Assembly (NCBI GenBank): GCA_025964635.1
Contig: JAOPYP010000670.1
Location: 1 to 12,900, forward strand
Reading direction: 5' to 3'
DNA from: Actinomycetes bacterium
GTDB lineage: Bacteria > Actinomycetota > Actinomycetes > Streptosporangiales > Streptosporangiaceae
DNA: 12,900 bases
The notes beneath the pieces were generated by a model. That model did not search any database, was not told the DNA's origin, and worked only from the letters and a program-made list of their open reading frames with translations. This document shows, piece by piece, positions 5,721 through 12,028 of this stretch (within the stretch, counting starts at the first letter, position 1; the number at the start of each line of letters is the position of its first letter). The position numbers were made by a program, and so were the translations under genes.

Positions 5721-7355
5721 TCAGTTGGGGCTGGTCGCTGGCTGGGCGGGAATCCTGGTTTCCCGCTGCGGAGCGGCGGCCAGCGCGAGATCCCGGGCAG
5801 CGGCGGCGCGCAGGGCGCGGCGGTCGGGCTTGCCGGTGGGACCGGTGGGCAGCGCGTCGATGACGATGACCCTGGCGGGCTGCTGGTGCGGGCTGAGCAC
5901 CTGCCGGCACCGGTCGAGTAGCTTTCCGGCCAGGCGATCCGGGCCTGAGCCGACGTAACCGGGATCAGGCACGATGTAGGCGACGCACTCCTCGCCGAGC
6001 AGTCGGTGCGGCCGCCCGACGACGGCGGCACCACGAACGTGCGGGTCGGAAAGCAGCACGTCCTCGATCTCCCGCGGATGGACCTTCTCGCCGCCCCTGT
6101 TGATCACGTCGTCGCTGCGTCCCGCGAGGTAGAGGAAGCCATCGGAATCACGGAACGCGAGATCCCCGGTGTGCAGCCAGCCGTCCGCCCCGCGCGCGGG
6201 GATCCGGGTCCGGCCCGGGCCAAGGTAGGCACCGATCACCTGCGGGCCGCGGATCTGGACCGCGCCGGTTTCTCCCGGCGGCAGGTCGCCGCCGTCCGGG
6301 CCGGCGATGCGGACCGCGACCCCGGTGGGACGGCCGGCCGAGCCCGGCCGCCGCTGGCTGCGGGCCAGCGGGTTGGCGGCGATCTGGCTGGCCGCTTCGG
6401 TCATGCCGTAGGTTTCCAGTACGCCGATGCCCGACTCCGCCTCGAACCGGTCCTGCACGGCCCGGGGAAGCGGCGCCGAAGCCGACCGGGCGAAGCGTAC
6501 CCGCCGCGCGGCTGCCGCGGCCGGGGGCGCCCCCTCTCCCAGGATTCCGAGGATCGCCGGAACGAGGTTGAGCCAGCTCACCTGGAAGTCGTCGGCGGCC
6601 GCCCAGAATCGTGACGCGTGGAAGTGGTCGTCCACGACCAGGCTGCCGCCGGCGACGAACGTGGAGAGTATCCCTACGACCTGCGCGTTCACATGAAAGA
6701 GCGGGAGCGGCGAGTAACCGCGGTCCAGCGGTGTCAGCGCGTGGTGGGTAGCGACCCGGCCAGCTGCCATGAGCAGCTGGGACTCGGCCAGCGGGACCAG
6801 CTTGGGCCGCCCGGTTGTTCCGGAGGTGGGCAGCAGGACTGCCACCCCGGGAGCGCCGAGGCGGACCGCGGTCCCCCGCCGGGCCTGCCGCAGCCCGGTG
6901 GCTGAGCTGATCCAGAGATTGACATTCTGGACGTCGACCGTGGCCGCGGTGTCTTCCCCGTCGACAACGAGGTCAGCCGCCTGGAGAGTCTCAAGCATCC
7001 GGCCGGCCTGGCCGGCCGCCGCACCGGGATCAAGCGGCGCGACGCAAACGCCGGCGGCGAGTCCCGCCAGGTACGCACGGCAGAACGCCGCCGGGCCGGC
7101 GGCGAGCAGCCCTACCACAGTGCCTGGCGTGAGGAACCTGGCCCAGTCGGCTGCCTGCCGGGCCACCTGAGACCAGGTAACGACCTCGCCGCTGCCCGCA
7201 TCGAGGTAGCCCGGCCGGTCACCGCACCGCCTGCTCAGCAGGCTGAGCCGGGACTGCACCGGCGCCGGGATCAGCCTCGGCGCCGGCGCGGCAGAGACGT
7301 GCCGCCGGACCCCCGCACCGGGAGCATCAAAACCGGAGATGAATTGCGTGCTCAT
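5721..7355 (-). CDS. AMP-forming acyl-CoA/acyl-adenylate ligase (oxalyl-CoA synthetase-like)
   Basis: ANL-superfamily enzyme that activates a carboxylic acid as acyl-AMP and usually passes it to CoA; 544 residues, full length. Core motifs are intact: LLPTSGTTGRPKLVP (174-188), PLPLFHVNAQ (216-225), ETYGMTEAASQ (314-324), WLHTGDLAF with D398, GRSDDVINRGGEKVHP (412-427) and the A10 catalytic Lys K509 in PTGKPDRRAL. The pattern FARSASAPLP ... YGMTEAASQIAANPL resembles the oxalyl-CoA synthetase/AAE3 branch, which takes small polar acids; this is judged by eye. The ATG at 7355 has no clear Shine-Dalgarno sequence. It is the first gene of the five-gene unit ending at 2518, and its neighbour makes a small sulfonated acid, a plausible substrate by inference. 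A decayed copy of its N-terminus lies at 11530-11649. Confidence 0.88.
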   Translation of the reverse strand: MSTQFISGFDAPGAGVRRHVSAAPAPRLIPAPVQSRLSLLSRRCGDRPGYLDAGSGEVVTWSQVARQAADWARFLTPGTVVGLLAAGPAAFCRAYLAGLAAGVCVAPLDPGAAAGQAGRMLETLQAADLVVDGEDTAATVDVQNVNLWISSATGLRQARRGTAVRLGAPGVAVLLPTSGTTGRPKLVPLAESQLLMAAGRVATHHALTPLDRGYSPLPLFHVNAQVVGILSTFVAGGSLVVDDHFHASRFWAAADDFQVSWLNLVPAILGILGEGAPPAAAAARRVRFARSASAPLPRAVQDRFEAESGIGVLETYGMTEAASQIAANPLARSQRRPGSAGRPTGVAVRIAGPDGGDLPPGETGAVQIRGPQVIGAYLGPGRTRIPARGADGWLHTGDLAFRDSDGFLYLAGRSDDVINRGGEKVHPREIEDVLLSDPHVRGAAVVGRPHRLLGEECVAYIVPDPGYVGSGPDRLAGKLLDRCRQVLSPHQQPARVIVIDALPTGPTGKPDRRALRAAAARDLALAAAPQRETRIPAQPATSPN

Positions 7356-7405
7356 GGCATTGATACTGGCCCGGCGACATCCAGCTACCGTCCAGCACGC
7401 CTGAA

Positions 7406-7463
7406 GAGCTCGTGCGAGGTTTATGGAGATAAATTTGGCATTCCTTGAACGTTTTACGAGCTC
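7406..7463. promoter_or_regulatory. AT-rich island bounded by an inverted repeat, upstream of the ligase unit
   Basis: GAGCTCGT at 7406-7413 and ACGAGCTC at 7456-7463 are exact inverted repeats on either side of 42 bases that are much richer in A+T than the surroundings (for example TTTATGGAGATAAATTT). The site is 50-110 bases upstream of the ligase ATG, where the promoter of the minus-strand unit is expected. No consensus -35/-10 pair is convincing. The right arm overlaps the 3' end of the phosphatase pseudogene. Confidence 0.35.
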
Positions 7464-8045
7464 ATCGTCGGCTGGCTAGGGCTTCGCGCGACCTCCGCGG
7501 ACGGCACTGTCACGATGGAGCCGTTGGGCACGGCGGACCACGTCATCTCCTTGACGCCGAGGCCCGCGCGGTACGCACGGGCCACGCGGATGGGCCCGCC
7601 ATGCGTCACCGGGGGAACTGCTTAGCGGTTCGCCAAGCAGGCTGGTGACGCGGTCATAGAGCTGGCGCACCGACTCCCCTCCGGGCGGGCAGGCGTCAGG
7701 ATCGGTGATGCGCATACCGGTCACGCCCAGCTCACCAGGGTCCACCTGATCGCTCGGGCGCCCCTCCGCGGTGCCGAGAAGCCGTTCCCGCAGCCGCGGC
7801 TCGAGCCGGACGGGCACGCCCAGCCGGGCAGCGATGGGAAGTGCCGTCTCCACCGCCCGCCTCAGGTCGCTGGCCAGGATGAAGACCGCACCTGAGTCCG
7901 CGAGGTCACCGGCAGCAGCGACCGCATCCTCTCGCCCGGCCGCGGTCAGGCCGGGGGCCGCCCGGGACTGGCCCTGTATGAGCCGCTTGCGGTTCCAGCC
8001 GCTTTCGCCGTGGCGGACGAGGAACAAGGTACGTGGTCGCTTCAT
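7454..8045 (-). pseudogene. Histidine-phosphatase (phosphoglycerate mutase-like) gene with a frameshift
   Basis: The N-terminal two thirds read MKRPRTLFLVRHGESGWN with the phospho-His motif RHG (H12), then ASDLRRAVETA and RLRERLLGTAEG, in the frame from ATG 8045. CGGGAG lies just upstream; an ORF start at 8081 is less likely. That frame runs out in Arg-rich nonsense and stops at 7476. The expected second catalytic motif continues in the next frame as VTHGGPIRVARAYRAGLG and then VPNGSIVTV, up to TAA at 7456-7454. Dropping one base from the G run at 7611-7615 joins the two parts smoothly. The gene is therefore either broken or carries a sequencing error. Family members are mutases or broad phosphomonoesterases; a sugar-phosphate or phosphosulfolactate substrate is only conjecture. 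Confidence 0.82.
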
Positions 8046-8127
8046 GATCACTCCCGACGTTGCCGCGGCGGATCGCAGCACTGCACACCGTCCGTTCTAG
8101 AAAGCGATCCTGGACGTTACCCGACCA

Positions 8128-8155
8128 GTGCCTGTAAGCCACTGCCTGTAAGCCA
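8128..8155. repeat. 14-bp tandem repeat in the spacer downstream of the SGNH gene
   Basis: Two adjacent units, GTGCCTGTAAGCCA (8128-8141) and CTGCCTGTAAGCCA (8142-8155), differ only in the first base. They lie in the 168-bp spacer 8046-8213 between the SGNH gene and the phosphatase pseudogene, with CAGTG/CACTG elements around them that could form a small stem. No gene was recognised in this spacer. Confidence 0.8.
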
Positions 8156-8213
8156 GTGAGGGTAGGTCAGTGGACTGCTGACCGGCGCGACGGCTGCGGA
8201 GGCGCGGTGTGCG

Positions 8214-9122
8214 TCATGACGCGGCGCGGGGTCTGCCGAGGTGATCATGGACGCCGCCGAGGACCGTGCAGGCCACCCTGGCCTGGGTTGGCTTCGCTGC
8301 TGACGTGGCGACAACCCCGGCCCGGGTGAGAGCGCGTGCCACGCGCTCAGCGATCACGAGATCACCGCGGGCCGTCGGATGCAGCCCATCAGCGGCTCGC
8401 GGGAAATGCCAGCGGCTACGCAGTGGGTCGATGACGATCGCGCGCGGATCACTCTTCCGGATGGCCGACACGATGGTTGAGTCTGTGGCGGCCTCGGCGG
8501 TCCGCGTGGCCGCGCTCGCGGCCGACGGCGAGAACACCGTGAGGAAGGCGAGCCTGGCTGCCGGGACCTCGTTCCTGAGGCGCCTGACCAGGCCGGCGAC
8601 GTGCTCCGCTTCGACTCCGGCCGGAACCCGCTGGTCGTCATGTCCGGCCTGGATGATGACGAAGGCCGGATGAAGCGCGTCGAGATGCAGGCGATCGACT
8701 AGGCGGGACAGGGGGCCGAGATGATCGGCGCCCTGCCTCGTGTAGCCGACGCCGGGCACCCCCAGCGTGACCGCGCGCCACCTGATGAGCTTGGCCAGCC
8801 GGACCGCCCAGCTCTCAGCCGGGTCGGGCGCTCCCGTGCCCGCAGTGAACGAGGCACCGACGACCACGAGCAACGGACGTACTCCGGCGCGCGGTGACCG
8901 AGCGGGAATGACGCTGCAACTCGTGGGGATTCCCCGCCGTACCGCGCTCGGGCGGCCGATCGTCCGGCTGGCCGCAAACGGCCCGCTGGCGGAACGGCCC
9001 GGATTCGGTTTGGCTTCGCCGCTGGCGCCACCCAACCGCACCCCGGCGACCAGCCCTGTTATCACCACCAGCGACGCGACCGTCAGCGCCAGCACACGGC
9101 GCTGCACCGCTCTTGACGCCAT
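8214..9122 (-). CDS. Secreted or membrane-anchored SGNH/GDSL hydrolase
   Basis: 302-residue protein with an N-terminal signal or anchor (about residues 9-31, after an Arg-rich start), then a Pro/Ser/Arg linker to about residue 80 and an SGNH hydrolase domain. Block I is VVVGASFTAGTG with nucleophile S91; block II is GVPGVGYTRQG; block III is QAGHDD (His where many members have Asn); block V is ADGLHPTARGD with D245 and H248. SGNH enzymes hydrolyse or transfer O-acyl groups on sugars and lipids. They are often fused to or paired with acyltransferase-3 membrane proteins, two of which are encoded in this window, so a role in acyl editing outside the membrane is likely but inferred. The ATG at 9122 has GGGGAGA about 8 bases upstream. 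It lies 105 bases after the esterase gene on the same strand. Confidence 0.85.
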   Translation of the reverse strand: MASRAVQRRVLALTVASLVVITGLVAGVRLGGASGEAKPNPGRSASGPFAASRTIGRPSAVRRGIPTSCSVIPARSPRAGVRPLLVVVGASFTAGTGAPDPAESWAVRLAKLIRWRAVTLGVPGVGYTRQGADHLGPLSRLVDRLHLDALHPAFVIIQAGHDDQRVPAGVEAEHVAGLVRRLRNEVPAARLAFLTVFSPSAASAATRTAEAATDSTIVSAIRKSDPRAIVIDPLRSRWHFPRAADGLHPTARGDLVIAERVARALTRAGVVATSAAKPTQARVACTVLGGVHDHLGRPRAAS

Positions 9123-9227
9123 GACCAGGTCTCCCCAGGTGGGCTACGGCCACCGCAGCCAGGCTATCCCCCTGCCACTCACCGTCGACGCCAACGAGAG
9201 GATGGGCGGTCAGGCCGTGGCCGCAGC

Positions 9228-10121
9228 TCACCGGAGGGTGGCGCCGGACAAGAAGTTCCAGACGACGTCCGCCGCCGACGGCGTCGTCGCGTCGCCCTCC
9301 GGCCAGGAGTGCCGCCCGCCGTTATAGATCGCGAAGGCGAGCCGCGTGCCCTGCTTGCCATTGCTCCAGGTCTGGAGCTGGAGCGAACCACGGCTGACGA
9401 CGCGGGCCTGCTGTGGTGTCCCATCAGCGGACCGGAGCCTCGCCACCTCTGTCGTTGCTGCTGGTGATTCCAGGCCTGGATCTCCAGGCCGATAGGGCAC
9501 ACGAGGATCATCGGTGCTGTCGATCTGCAGGAAGTTGACCGGCTGAATGACGCTGCAGCCAGGGTCGGGCATCGCCTTAACGACCGCCATCGCGTCGAAG
9601 AGCCGAGGGTCCGTGCATGCCATCCGGTACGCCATCCGGCCCCCGTTGCTATATCCGGAGAGATAGATGGGACGGCTGTGTCCCGGATCAACCATCTCAA
9701 CGAGGGCTTTCAGGAACGCGACGTCATTGACGTGCTCCTGAGCGGCCTTGCCACAGCAGCCACCGGCGTTCCAGGATTTCCCAATACCGGCCGGGTAGAC
9801 GAGCTCGGCACTGCCGGCGCTGACGAGAGGCACCAGCCCGTCGCGCGAAATCTCCTGGCTGGTCGTCGCGTTGCGCCCGGACAGGACGACGATGATCGGG
9901 GACGCGTCGCTGCCCGCCCCGCCCGGGCTGAGCTGCTCCCAGCTGCGGGCGAGCCCGCCGACCTTGATCTCGTGGCTCGACGTCGTTTCCTTCGGAGCGG
10001 ACGTCGTTTCCTTCGAGGCGCTGGCGCCGTTCGTGCAGGCGACAGTGACGATGAGTATTCCGACGGCAATGAGCACCGTGACCGGATTTACCAGCCGGAC
10101 GAGCCGGTCCAAGCCTCGCAC
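9228..10121 (-). CDS. Lipoprotein esterase, PHB depolymerase/LpqC-like alpha/beta hydrolase
   Basis: Secreted alpha/beta hydrolase of the polyhydroxybutyrate depolymerase/feruloyl esterase group; 297 residues from GTG 10121. The N-terminus (Arg-rich, then VTVLIAVGILIVTVAC) is a lipoprotein signal with a likely lipidated C29, although Thr at -3 is not the usual lipobox residue. A Lys/Thr/Ser linker follows, containing a 7-residue tandem repeat. The hydrolase has GKSWNAGGCCG (114-124), the nucleophile elbow GYSNGG with S158, STDDPRVPY with D205, and GGRHSWP with H271. The catalytic set looks complete. The open frame extends up to a TTG at 10160, but those codons belong to the VOC-gene remnant, so GTG 10121 is preferred; no strong ribosome site is visible. 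It would be matured by an LspA enzyme such as that encoded at 2518-3234. Confidence 0.85.
   Translation of the reverse strand: MRGLDRLVRLVNPVTVLIAVGILIVTVACTNGASASKETTSAPKETTSSHEIKVGGLARSWEQLSPGGAGSDASPIIVVLSGRNATTSQEISRDGLVPLVSAGSAELVYPAGIGKSWNAGGCCGKAAQEHVNDVAFLKALVEMVDPGHSRPIYLSGYSNGGRMAYRMACTDPRLFDAMAVVKAMPDPGCSVIQPVNFLQIDSTDDPRVPYRPGDPGLESPAATTEVARLRSADGTPQQARVVSRGSLQLQTWSNGKQGTRLAFAIYNGGRHSWPEGDATTPSAADVVWNFLSGATLR
9979..10020. repeat. 21-bp in-frame tandem repeat in the esterase linker
   Basis: Units 9979-9999 and 10000-10020 match at 19 of 21 bases (both begin GACGTCGTTTCCTTCG). On the minus strand they encode the repeated heptads SASKETT and SAPKETT, right after the lipidated Cys, so they lengthen the flexible tether between the membrane and the hydrolase domain. 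Confidence 0.88.
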
Positions 10122-10186
10122 CTGGCAAAGGTCACGCCGAAGTGCCGCGGGTAATGCCAATGTGGCGGCGTCGGGCTGTCACGCAT
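10088..10186 (-). pseudogene. Remnant of a second VOC gene
   Basis: Truncated copy of the VOC gene found at 4441-4839. Upstream and start regions match (CACAGGAAAGGGAAGCAATG here, CACAGGAAGGGCAGTCATG there), followed by MR and the same CCACATT. The sequence then jumps across about 53 codons to YPRHFGVTFA (10153-10124), identical over ten residues to residues 64-73 of the intact protein, and soon loses the frame, stopping at 10088. Weaker similarity to the following codons (DFNRLLRVV) continues in another frame and forms the first codons of the esterase gene. The remnant's ATG overlaps the stop of the second acyltransferase by eight bases. Confidence 0.85.
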
Positions 10187-11477
10187 TGCTTCCCTTTCCT
10201 GTGGGGGCAGTAGCTCGGCCAGGTGGCATGAGACGGGTCCGGCGCGGACGTATCGGCTGTGATGAGGGGACTTCCGGCGGTGGCGCTGCCGCAAGCGTGG
10301 CCGGGTCCGCCTGGCGCGTTACAGGTTTGGTTGCCGCCTTACCGGCGCCTGCTTTCCGTTGACGCCCGGTCAGGGCCATGCTGAGCGGGGTGCGGCGGGT
10401 GAGGAAGGTCAGCGCCCATGACACGCCGTAGATGAGCGGGACGCCGACGACGAGGAACGCCGCGAGTTGGGCAGCTGCTTGGGCGCCACGGATCGCGGCG
10501 AGTATCCCGGTCGCGCCGGCGAGCGCAACGGCACCTTGCAGTACGAGCGGGTGCACGAGGTAGATCCCGAACGAGCTGTCCGCCCCGGCCGACACGAGCC
10601 GCCGGTGGCGCGCCCCCGCATCGGCCCAGATGAGGCCAGCCGCGAATAGCGCCCAGGCGAGAGTGACGCTCTCCACGACGACAACGGGCTGGAAAACTGC
10701 GCTTGCCGCCGCCGGATCCCGCCCCCCGAAGCAGACCTCGGCGAAGTAGGTTCCGACACCGGCGAGGAGCCCGGCGAGGAACGTCATGCGGGCGGCTGTT
10801 AGGTGCCGGCGGGTAAACGCAGCGAACCGATCGAGGTGCCACCCAGCGATCGCTCCCGCGACGACGTAGAAGAGGTAGCTCGGCAGCAGCGGATCCGGGT
10901 TCCGGAACCACTGCCCGATCAGGCCCGTCGTCACCGCGTCGTGCTGGATCGCGCAGGTCAGGGCGAGTTCATAGGCGCCAGCTGCCAGCAGGAGGGCGAG
11001 ATGGTGCCGGGCGGTCCGCTGCAGCAGCCAGCGCAGTAGCGGAAACGCCAGGTAGACCTGCATCGTCACCAGGAGGAAGTAGAGCTGGTAACGGGCGTCT
11101 CCGCTGAGGAGGTCGCGCCCGAAAGCGGCAAGCGCGGACGAGACTGGGTCAAGCCGCTCGCCGTCGGCGAGGAAATAGATGAGAGTCCAAATCACATATG
11201 CCGGGACGACGAAGCGCAAGCGCTGGCACCAGAATGCCATCCGGCGAAGCTGACGGCGATCCCCGTAGTTATAGGTGAGGACGAACGCAGTGAGGAGGAA
11301 GAACAGCGCGCGGCTGGTGTGCAAGACGGTGACGAATGCCCCCAAGGGCTCGGTGATATCCCCGGCGGCAATCGTGAGGGTATGGACCCCGATCACCAGC
11401 GCGACGATGAGGGTCCGGATGATGTCCAAGGCCAGAATGTGCGGGCGGGAGCGGCCGTTGCCCGGCTGGGCGGACAT
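10179..11477 (-). CDS. Acyltransferase family 3 membrane protein (second copy)
   Basis: Second OafA/YrhL-type membrane acyltransferase; 432 residues from ATG 11477, which has a GGGGG run about 8 bases upstream (GTG 11510 is possible and adds 11 residues). About ten hydrophobic segments are seen. The R-X10-H motif is intact (R21, H32), as are SRALFFLLTAFVLTY, YQLYFLLVTMQVYLAFPL, SFGIYLVHPLV and RTPLSMALTGRQRK. The central and C-terminal motifs match the first copy at 3231-4358 closely, so the two are paralogues. This one has a longer Pro/Ala/Arg-rich cytoplasmic tail of about 60 residues. It lies between remnants of the ligase gene (upstream) and the VOC gene (overlapping its stop). It is the only intact member of the duplicated block shared with the first operon, which suggests it was kept for a function of its own, perhaps a different acceptor. 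Confidence 0.88.
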   Translation of the reverse strand: MSAQPGNGRSRPHILALDIIRTLIVALVIGVHTLTIAAGDITEPLGAFVTVLHTSRALFFLLTAFVLTYNYGDRRQLRRMAFWCQRLRFVVPAYVIWTLIYFLADGERLDPVSSALAAFGRDLLSGDARYQLYFLLVTMQVYLAFPLLRWLLQRTARHHLALLLAAGAYELALTCAIQHDAVTTGLIGQWFRNPDPLLPSYLFYVVAGAIAGWHLDRFAAFTRRHLTAARMTFLAGLLAGVGTYFAEVCFGGRDPAAASAVFQPVVVVESVTLAWALFAAGLIWADAGARHRRLVSAGADSSFGIYLVHPLVLQGAVALAGATGILAAIRGAQAAAQLAAFLVVGVPLIYGVSWALTFLTRRTPLSMALTGRQRKAGAGKAATKPVTRQADPATLAAAPPPEVPSSQPIRPRRTRLMPPGRATAPTGKGSNA

Positions 11478-11529
11478 CCGTATTGCCCCCGTCGTGAGAG
11501 GTGAGGTCACGGCTGCGGGTTTCCCCGCG

Positions 11530-11649
11530 TCACGCGCTGCTGCCCGCGTCGAGGTAAGCGGGCCGGTCGCCGCGGCACCTGCTCGGCACGTCCAGCCGGG
11601 CCCGCACGGACGCCAGGACCCGCGGGAGATCGGCTACATCAGGGGACAT
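11530..11649 (-). pseudogene. Remnant of the ligase N-terminus (39 codons)
   Basis: Short minus-strand ORF from ATG 11649 to TGA 11530. Its last part, VRARLDVPSRCRGDRPAYLD followed by AGS, aligns in frame with residues 33-55 of the ligase encoded at 5721-7355, where VQSRLSLLSRRCGDRPGYLD is followed by AGS. The DNA is also similar (CTGCCCGCGTCGAGGTA at about 11548 against CTGCCCGCATCGAGGTA at about 7193). The leader before the ATG resembles that of the intact ligase (GGCCAG about 15 bases upstream in both). The remaining 490 or so residues, including every adenylation motif, are missing, so it cannot be an active ligase. Confidence 0.75.
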
Positions 11650-12028
11650 GGCTCTTACGGTGCCTGGCCGAGTTCCAGGAAATCTGACAGGCGCCTTGGT
11701 TCTAAATCCAGGTTAATCGAGCGCCTGCTGGGATTATTCAGGGAATGCTGCCCAATCTGGCCGCCGACTATCTATGTATGTGGGTAGTGCCCAAGATTGC
11801 GGGCCCATCGGCACGCCGCAAAGCAGAAGGCCATCTACTCAGAGAACCGGCCACTCAGGAGCCTTTCAGGGTGCACTGACTGCGGCAGGAGGTTTGGCAC
11901 GTAGCGTGATCCGGCAGCGCGGCGGCGGTACCGGCGGCCGGGCCGGCCGCCGTCGCCCGGCGCCCCCGCCGTCGGTACCGGTTCGCCGCGTCGCCCCGGG
12001 CGCCCATCGGACATCAAAGGAGACTCGT
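11650..12028. other. Divergent intergenic region without a recognisable gene
   Basis: About 380 bases separate the minus-strand remnant from the plus-strand propeller gene. The part at 11690-11790 is relatively AT-rich and probably holds promoters for one or both directions, but no clear -35/-10 pair could be assigned. The part at 11920-11985 is very GC-rich and strongly self-complementary. Frames that stay open here (for example 11835-12050 minus) have no family resemblance and no ribosome site. Confidence 0.5.
11926..11981 (+). promoter_or_regulatory. GC-rich foldback upstream of the propeller gene
   Basis: Exact 8-bp arms CGGCGGCC (11932-11939) and GGCCGCCG (11945-11952) enclose five bases. 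Two CGGTACCGG elements, at about 11927 and 11973, allow a larger, imperfect fold around the first. The structure ends about 35 bases before the AAAGGAG ribosome site of the gene at 12029, so it would lie in the 5' leader if transcription starts upstream. A regulatory role is conjecture. Confidence 0.35.

Noticed and set aside
4886..6034. Extended 382-codon version of the ComA-type gene
   Set aside because: The extra N-terminal part lies inside the ligase coding region and is Pro/Ser/Arg-rich; the ATG at 5689 has a proper ribosome site and matches the family start.
11275..11787. 170-codon plus-strand frame opposite the second acyltransferase start
   Set aside because: Antisense to a motif-rich gene and its upstream remnant; no recognised domain.
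11650..11900. Possible insertion-sequence debris in the intergenic region
   Set aside because: No terminal inverted repeats, target duplication or transposase fragment could be identified.
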